NCBI RefSeq assembly: GCF_021272345.1
Contig: NZ_JAJSDQ010000003.1
Location: forward strand, 310,001-374,000
Direction: 5' to 3'
DNA: 64,000 nt
From: Ornithinimicrobium sediminis
GTDB lineage: Bacteria; Actinomycetota; Actinomycetes; Actinomycetales; Dermatophilaceae
Shown: positions 60,265 through 64,000 of the stretch, in pieces
Layout of the letters: each line of letters begins with the position of its first letter
How positions within the stretch are numbered: position 1 is the first letter of the stretch
Program-made: the position numbers and the translations under genes
The notes under the pieces: generated by a model
The model's input: only the letters and a program-made list of their open reading frames with translations
The model's database searches: none
Told to the model about the DNA's origin: nothing

Positions 60265-60302
60265 CAGCCGCCCCGGTCGCCGGGACGGGACCGGGGCGGC
60301 TG
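60265..60302. terminator. Bidirectional terminator
   Basis: A perfect 14-bp stem CAGCCGCCCCGGTC at 60265-60278 pairs with 60289-60302 over a 10-nt loop. It lies between the four-Cys protein gene and the convergent LVIVD-type gene. Confidence 0.85.
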
Positions 60303-60331
60303 GGTGTGCCGACGGTGGGTGCGACGCCGGG

Positions 60332-61639
60332 TCAGTTCTGCGGCAGCGTGGGCCGCAGCAGGAACAGGCCGTCGTAGCCGTGGACCGCGACCACCCCGTT
60401 GTCGAAGAACGGGTAGTTGCTCCAGGTGCCGTGGCTGAAGGCCGTGTCGTCGTCGGCCGGCCAGGTGTCGAAGTAGCCGACCTCGGTCAGGCTGCCCTCG
60501 GCGACGTCGTCCAGGGCCAGGATGCGCAGGCCTGCACGGTAGTTGGACTGGAAGACATGGTTGCCCTTGACGTAGAGGTTGTGGTCGATCGACCGGGTCT
60601 GTGCCTCGTGGGCGTCGACGAGCACCGGTGCGTCGAGGTTGTTCACGTCCCAGATGTAGGTCTTCGTGCCGTGGCCGAACCGGAGCTCGTCGGCCTCGTC
60701 ACCCATCAGGAAGTGGGTCTTGTCCTCCGTCAGCCACCCCTGGTGGGTGTAGGCCCGCCCCGGGTAGGGCGTGCGGGACACCATGACGGGTGCCGACTTG
60801 TCGGTGACGTCGGTGACGGTGAGCGTGTCCTCGTTGCTGCTCAGGCAGATCTCACGACCGGCGTAGTCCGCGTCCGGTCCGTCGTAGACGACGCACTGGG
60901 TGTCGTGGGTGTACCCGTCCTCGGAGAAGCAGCCGGCGAAGGTGGGCGAGGCGGGCTCACGGATGTCGACCATGTGCAGGCCGCCGTTGCAGGACTGCAG
61001 GTCCTCGCGGTTGCCGAGAGCATACGCGAAGCCCGTGTCCTCGTTGATGGCGATGTTGTGGGTGCGTCCGAACTCGGTGTAGAGGGCGGTCTCGTCGAAC
61101 TCCACCGGTGCGGCCTTGCGGTCGAGCCCGCGCAGCTGGCGCAGGTCGAACACCTGCATCCCGTGGCCCATGGCCTCGGCGACGATGAAGGCGTGGTCGT
61201 CGTAGACCTTGATGTCACGCCAGATGACGTTCTGTGTCCCCGACGTCGGCAGGTTGCCGAGGTAGACCGGCTTCTGGGCGTTGGTCACGTCGACGAACGA
61301 CGTGCCGTTGTCGCGCCCGGCGATGACGTAGCGCCGGTCGGTCTCGGGGTCCGTCCAGCCCCACACGTCCGAACCGCGACCGCCGCCGATGGCGTCCATC
61401 GGCAGGAAGGCGGCGAGGTTGATCTTGTCGCAGGGGAAGTAGCCCGCCATGCCGCGCACGCAGGGTGCGGAGTACACCCCCTTCCCGATGGACTCGAGCG
61501 TGGGGAAGTCCTCGTCCTGCTCGACTGCAGGTGCGTCCTTGCCCTCCCCCGCCTCGTCGTTGGGGTGGGTGGAGGCGGGCACGGCGCTGGCGAGCAACAG
61601 GGCGATGAGTGTGATGAGAAGGAGCAGTGGGCGTTTCAT
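60332..61639 (-). CDS. Secreted LVIVD-repeat, choice-of-anchor B family protein
   Basis: This 435-residue protein has a signal peptide (MKRPLLLLITLIALLLASAV) and a beta-propeller-like body built from repeats of the LVIVD type, including NGTSFVDVTNAQKPVYLGNL, GLHMVDIREPASPTFAGCF and RAGLRILALDDVAEGSLTEV. GRTHNIAINEDTGFAYALGN is a family hallmark. Several Cys lie in the extracytoplasmic part. No lipobox or sortase signal was seen, so its anchoring is unclear. The ATG at 61639 was chosen from the signal peptide. Confidence 0.85.
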   Translation of the reverse strand: MKRPLLLLITLIALLLASAVPASTHPNDEAGEGKDAPAVEQDEDFPTLESIGKGVYSAPCVRGMAGYFPCDKINLAAFLPMDAIGGGRGSDVWGWTDPETDRRYVIAGRDNGTSFVDVTNAQKPVYLGNLPTSGTQNVIWRDIKVYDDHAFIVAEAMGHGMQVFDLRQLRGLDRKAAPVEFDETALYTEFGRTHNIAINEDTGFAYALGNREDLQSCNGGLHMVDIREPASPTFAGCFSEDGYTHDTQCVVYDGPDADYAGREICLSSNEDTLTVTDVTDKSAPVMVSRTPYPGRAYTHQGWLTEDKTHFLMGDEADELRFGHGTKTYIWDVNNLDAPVLVDAHEAQTRSIDHNLYVKGNHVFQSNYRAGLRILALDDVAEGSLTEVGYFDTWPADDDTAFSHGTWSNYPFFDNGVVAVHGYDGLFLLRPTLPQN

Positions 61640-61793
61640 GACGAACCTCTCCGTGGTGGTGGACCCTTCGATCCGACCACCCCTAGGGCAGGCCGACAAC
61701 GCCCTTTAGGCAAAGACATCTGCAAGAGGGTATGCCGCGGGCAAAGCGACATCCCGGCGCCCGCCCCGGGTCATCGTCGCAGGGACACGTTGG

Positions 61794-62393
61794 TCAGCCC
61801 AGGACAGCGCGCATGTGCTGCGCGAGCCACGCCAGGGCGGCGCAGTTGACGACGACGGTGCCCCAGAAGACGGTGCGGAAGGGCTGCTTCCTCGTCTTGT
61901 GGCGGAACGCCTGCTGCGCGACCAGAGCGCCGGGCCAGCCTCCCAGGAGGGCGACGAGGTGCAGGGTGGACTCAGGCACACGTCGGGTCCCTCGCCGGGC
62001 GGCTGTCTTGTCGGTCCGGTAGAGCCCGACCGCGACGGTGCTGGCCAGCACGTATACCGCGGGCAGGAGCAGGGGTGCGAGGTCCAGCAGGCGGAGGGTC
62101 ACGAGCAGGCCGAGGAAGACCGCGGCGGCCACGAGGGCGCTGGGTAGGCCTGGGGGAGCAGACCGGGTGACACCTGGCGACGCCGCGAAGGCCACGTCGG
62201 CCGCCCGTGGCCGGCCGCGGTCGTCGCTGCCCTCGCGGTAGCTGACGAGGTCGCCCACGGCGGGCCGTCTGTCGCCCGCGACCGCGCTCACGTGGACGAA
62301 GACCCGGGGGCCCCCGGTGCTCGACGCGATGAAGCCGAACCCCCGGTCGTCGTCCCAGTCCGTGACCGTCCCCTGCCTGCGCGTCGTGCTCAT
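61794..62393 (-). CDS. Cold-shock domain-DUF1294 fusion protein
   Basis: This 199-residue protein has an N-terminal cold-shock domain (QGTVTDWDDDRGFGFIASST, FVHVSAVAGDRRPAVGDLVS, residues 6-60). A C-terminal DUF1294 membrane region follows (YRTDKTAARRGTRRVPESTL, LVALLGGWPGALVAQQAFRH, KTRKQPFRTVFWGTVVVNC). Such fusions are common but their role is unknown. The cold-shock part keeps the RNP1-like GFGFI. AGAGGAGAGCAG precedes the ATG. Confidence 0.9.
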   Translation of the reverse strand: MSTTRRQGTVTDWDDDRGFGFIASSTGGPRVFVHVSAVAGDRRPAVGDLVSYREGSDDRGRPRAADVAFAASPGVTRSAPPGLPSALVAAAVFLGLLVTLRLLDLAPLLLPAVYVLASTVAVGLYRTDKTAARRGTRRVPESTLHLVALLGGWPGALVAQQAFRHKTRKQPFRTVFWGTVVVNCAALAWLAQHMRAVLG

Positions 62394-62576
62394 CTGCTCT
62401 CCTCTGGCCCAGGGCCCTGCACCGGAGAATAGGGCAGCCGCCGGTGTGCCCGCGTGCGTCCTGCCGGTCCGACGCGGGTGTGTCGGGCCGAACGTCGCCG
62501 TGGTGCACCAGGACCTCGCCCGCCCGTCGGCCTTGCGGTAGCTGTCGACGACAGGCGAGGGGGGTGGGCCGACACG

Positions 62577-62741
62577 ATGAGCCCTGCCTTCCCCGGGATC
62601 TTCCTGGGCGCGGTCGCGACGTGGGTCCTGCTGGTCGAGGTCCTGCAGGCGCGGTGGCGCCGGCAGATGGGCATGCGCTGGGACGGCAGCATCAGGGCTC
62701 GGCCGGACCGGGGTCCGGCCACAGGCCGATCCGCTCGCTGA
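62577..62741 (+). CDS. Possible small membrane protein
   Basis: This 54-codon ORF encodes one helix (FPGIFLGAVATWVLLVEVLQ) followed by a basic tail. A GAGGGGGG stretch precedes the ATG. Its end overlaps the 3' end of the convergent nucleotidyltransferase gene by 50 bp, which weakens the case. No family is recognised. Confidence 0.35.
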   Translation: MSPAFPGIFLGAVATWVLLVEVLQARWRRQMGMRWDGSIRARPDRGPATGRSAR

Positions 62742-63477
62742 ACTGCGCGACGACGGCAGGCACGACCCCCTCGAGTGCACCGGTCACCGCTGGCCCGTCC
62801 GGGTGCCGGTGCCCCTGGCTCCACGCCTGGAGGTCCTGCAGGCTCCCGGCCATCCCGGGGTGCAGGTGCGCCCATCGGCGAGCGGCGCCGACCCGGTCCG
62901 TGGTCCAGGTGCTGTCGTGCAGGCTCACCAGGCCGGCGACCGCGAACAGGCTCTTGCGGGCCACCCGGCGGCCCAGGGGCCCCGGCTCGACCTCGCCGAC
63001 GAGGCGGCGCCAGCGCGCCAGGCTGAGCCCTATGTCGCCGTTGAACCCGCGCGCGGCCCGGCGGTCGGCGGGGCAGGGTGGCAGGTCGGCCCGAGGGTCC
63101 GGGCCGGCGAGCCAGACACAGTAGTGCCTGAGGAACACGCGGTTGCCGTATGCCGCGTCGCTGTCGCCGGTGAGCTCGTCCGGTCGGGACACGCCGACCG
63201 TGACGCCGCGGCAGAGGGTGCTGAAGCGTGCGCTCAGCTCGGCGCCGAGAGCGGCTGCCTGCTCGTCCGGGACGCCGACGGCCACGAGGTCGACGTCGGA
63301 GCGTCCGGGGACGGCCGTGCCGGTGGCCACCGAGCCGTAGAGGTACAGCGAGGCCCCGTCGTCCATGGCGCGGGTGGCCGCCGACAGCACCGGCTCGAAC
63401 GCCGGCGGCACCCTGTCCCGCCGTGCGCCGGTGACGACCAGGCCCTCGGGGGACCTGCCCTCGCGCGGGTCACGCAC
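62692..63477 (-). CDS. Nucleotidyltransferase-domain protein (AadA-like)
   Basis: This 261-residue protein has the Pol-beta nucleotidyltransferase motif SLYLYGSVATGTAVPGRSDV followed by DLVAVG, giving the GS-x10-DxD catalytic pattern. C-terminal helices (RRVARKSLFAVAGLVSLHDS) resemble the aminoglycoside adenylyltransferase layout. The substrate is unknown and resistance should not be assumed. It starts GTG at 63477. The 283-bp gap upstream contains the LytTR-like repeats. Confidence 0.82.
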   Translation of the reverse strand: MRDPREGRSPEGLVVTGARRDRVPPAFEPVLSAATRAMDDGASLYLYGSVATGTAVPGRSDVDLVAVGVPDEQAAALGAELSARFSTLCRGVTVGVSRPDELTGDSDAAYGNRVFLRHYCVWLAGPDPRADLPPCPADRRAARGFNGDIGLSLARWRRLVGEVEPGPLGRRVARKSLFAVAGLVSLHDSTWTTDRVGAARRWAHLHPGMAGSLQDLQAWSQGHRHPDGPAVTGALEGVVPAVVAQFSERIGLWPDPGPAEP

Positions 63478-63606
63478 GGGGCGTGTCCTGGCGTCCGCCG
63501 CCCAGGGGCTGCACCGTGCCGACGTGGACCACGGACCTGCTCATCGCTCATCTCCTCGTGCGGGACGCCTGCCTGACCACGCTAGCGCCGGGCGGCACCG
63601 GCCCGA

Positions 63607-63640
63607 CGACCGCTCGTCGCGGCATACCGACCGCTCGTCG
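63607..63640. promoter_or_regulatory. 21-bp-spaced direct repeats upstream of the DUF485 gene
   Basis: CGACCGCTCGTCG occurs at 63607-63619 and again at 63628-63640, exactly 21 bp apart (two helix turns). This matches the spacing of LytTR-type binding sites. It lies 120 bp before the DUF485 start. The rest of the 63478-63760 gap holds no gene I can support. Confidence 0.5.
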
Positions 63641-63760
63641 TGGTGGGCCCGGCCGTCCGCCGACGAACGCGACGACGAGTCTTCCGCGGCCTGCACCCGG
63701 TGTCGGACAGTGAGCGGGCCGGGCAACGAGGCCAGGCATCCGAGATCCCGGAGGTGCACC

Positions 63761-64000
63761 GTGGCCACGCCCACCCAGTCCACGAGCAGCGACCCCTACG
63801 TGGCGCTGCAGGAGACGCCGGAGTTCCAGGAGCTGCGCAGCCGCTTCCGTCGCTTCGTCTTCCCCGTCACGGCCTTCTTCCTCACGTGGTACTTCGCCTA
63901 CGTGCTGGCCGCCGTCCTGCTGCCCGAGTTCATGTCGATCCGCGTGTGGGGCAACGTCAACATCGGCCTGCTCTTCGGGCTCGGCCAGTTCGTGACGACC
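63761..64000 (+). CDS. DUF485 family membrane protein, N-terminal part
   Basis: The visible 80 residues contain YVALQETPEFQELRSRFRRF, then VFPVTAFFLTWYFAYVLAAV and MSIRVWGNVNIGLLFGLGQF, characteristic of DUF485 proteins. These are usually encoded immediately before an acetate/SSS symporter gene, which would lie past the window edge. GGAGGTGCACC precedes the GTG start. The gene runs off the end of the window. Confidence 0.88.
   Translation, partial: MATPTQSTSSDPYVALQETPEFQELRSRFRRFVFPVTAFFLTWYFAYVLAAVLLPEFMSIRVWGNVNIGLLFGLGQFVTT

Noticed and set aside
1-64000. tRNA or rRNA genes
   Set aside because: Reading the intergenic regions on both strands I found no cloverleaf with a TTCGA loop or conserved rRNA segments.

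Overview
The window is a high-GC actinobacterial chromosome segment. The evidence is strong G/C bias at third codon positions, frequent GTG starts, 4-nt start/stop overlaps, an rpsF-ssb-rpsR-rplI block, an OafA-type SGNH domain on CWB2 repeats, and a DUF222 HNH protein. The gene complement would suit the Intrasporangiaceae/Ornithinimicrobiaceae area, but that placement is inference. I see no tRNA, rRNA, CRISPR array, insertion sequence or prophage.

Layout. (1) 1-1.65 kb: the end of rpsF, then ssb, rpsR and rplI, closed by a strong hairpin and three tandem 31-bp repeats. (2) 1.9-4.7 kb, minus strand: a 22-residue Cys-ending leader peptide, a flavin reductase, dimethylsulfone monooxygenase SfnG, a hairpin, then a heliorhodopsin. 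(3) 5.0-11.1 kb: a six-gene Mrp Na+/H+ antiporter operon with MrpA and MrpB fused. (4) 11.1-14.7 kb: an hsp20-MATE operon behind a perfect CIRCE operator, an array of seven DnaA-box-like nonamers, then dnaB. (5) 14.7-29.6 kb: small redox, regulatory and VOC genes, a secreted ExeM-type nuclease, an ArsR-SRPBCC cassette, and an IclR-linked GMC dehydrogenase with its small subunit. Several genes here are broken. (6) 29.8-33.1 kb: a DUF222 HNH protein with a probable frameshift, a GerW protein and a solitary Hcp-like protein. (7) 33-43 kb: a phosphotransferase, saccharopine dehydrogenase, a second ArsR-SRPBCC cassette, zinc alcohol dehydrogenase, SDR, App1-like phosphatase, YnfA, DinB and LysR genes. 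(8) 43-50.5 kb: an ABC-F ATPase, a PspC protein behind a 16-bp palindrome, a cell-wall-bound SGNH protein and phosphoketolase. (9) 50.5-64 kb: a flavodoxin, AIM24, a GltS-like carrier, a LytS/LytTR pair with a sodium:solute symporter, DUF305, an LVIVD-type secreted protein, a cold-shock/DUF1294 fusion, a nucleotidyltransferase and the start of a DUF485 gene.

How genes work together. The leader peptide, flavin reductase and SfnG form a cysteine-sensing organosulfur-scavenging unit. Hsp20 and MATE are 7 nt apart and probably share HrcA control. The two ArsR-SRPBCC cassettes have operators of the same design. The LytS/LytTR pair, the symporter and the DUF485 gene with 21-bp-spaced direct repeats look like one carboxylate-uptake circuit, and phosphoketolase (acetyl-phosphate) would fit acetate metabolism.

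The items most worth following are the heliorhodopsin beside a sulfone monooxygenase, the phased nonamer array before dnaB, the shared ArsR operators, the LytTR-like repeats and the lone Hcp. Four broken or frameshifted genes lie between 17.6 and 32.1 kb. That is either local gene decay or base-calling error.
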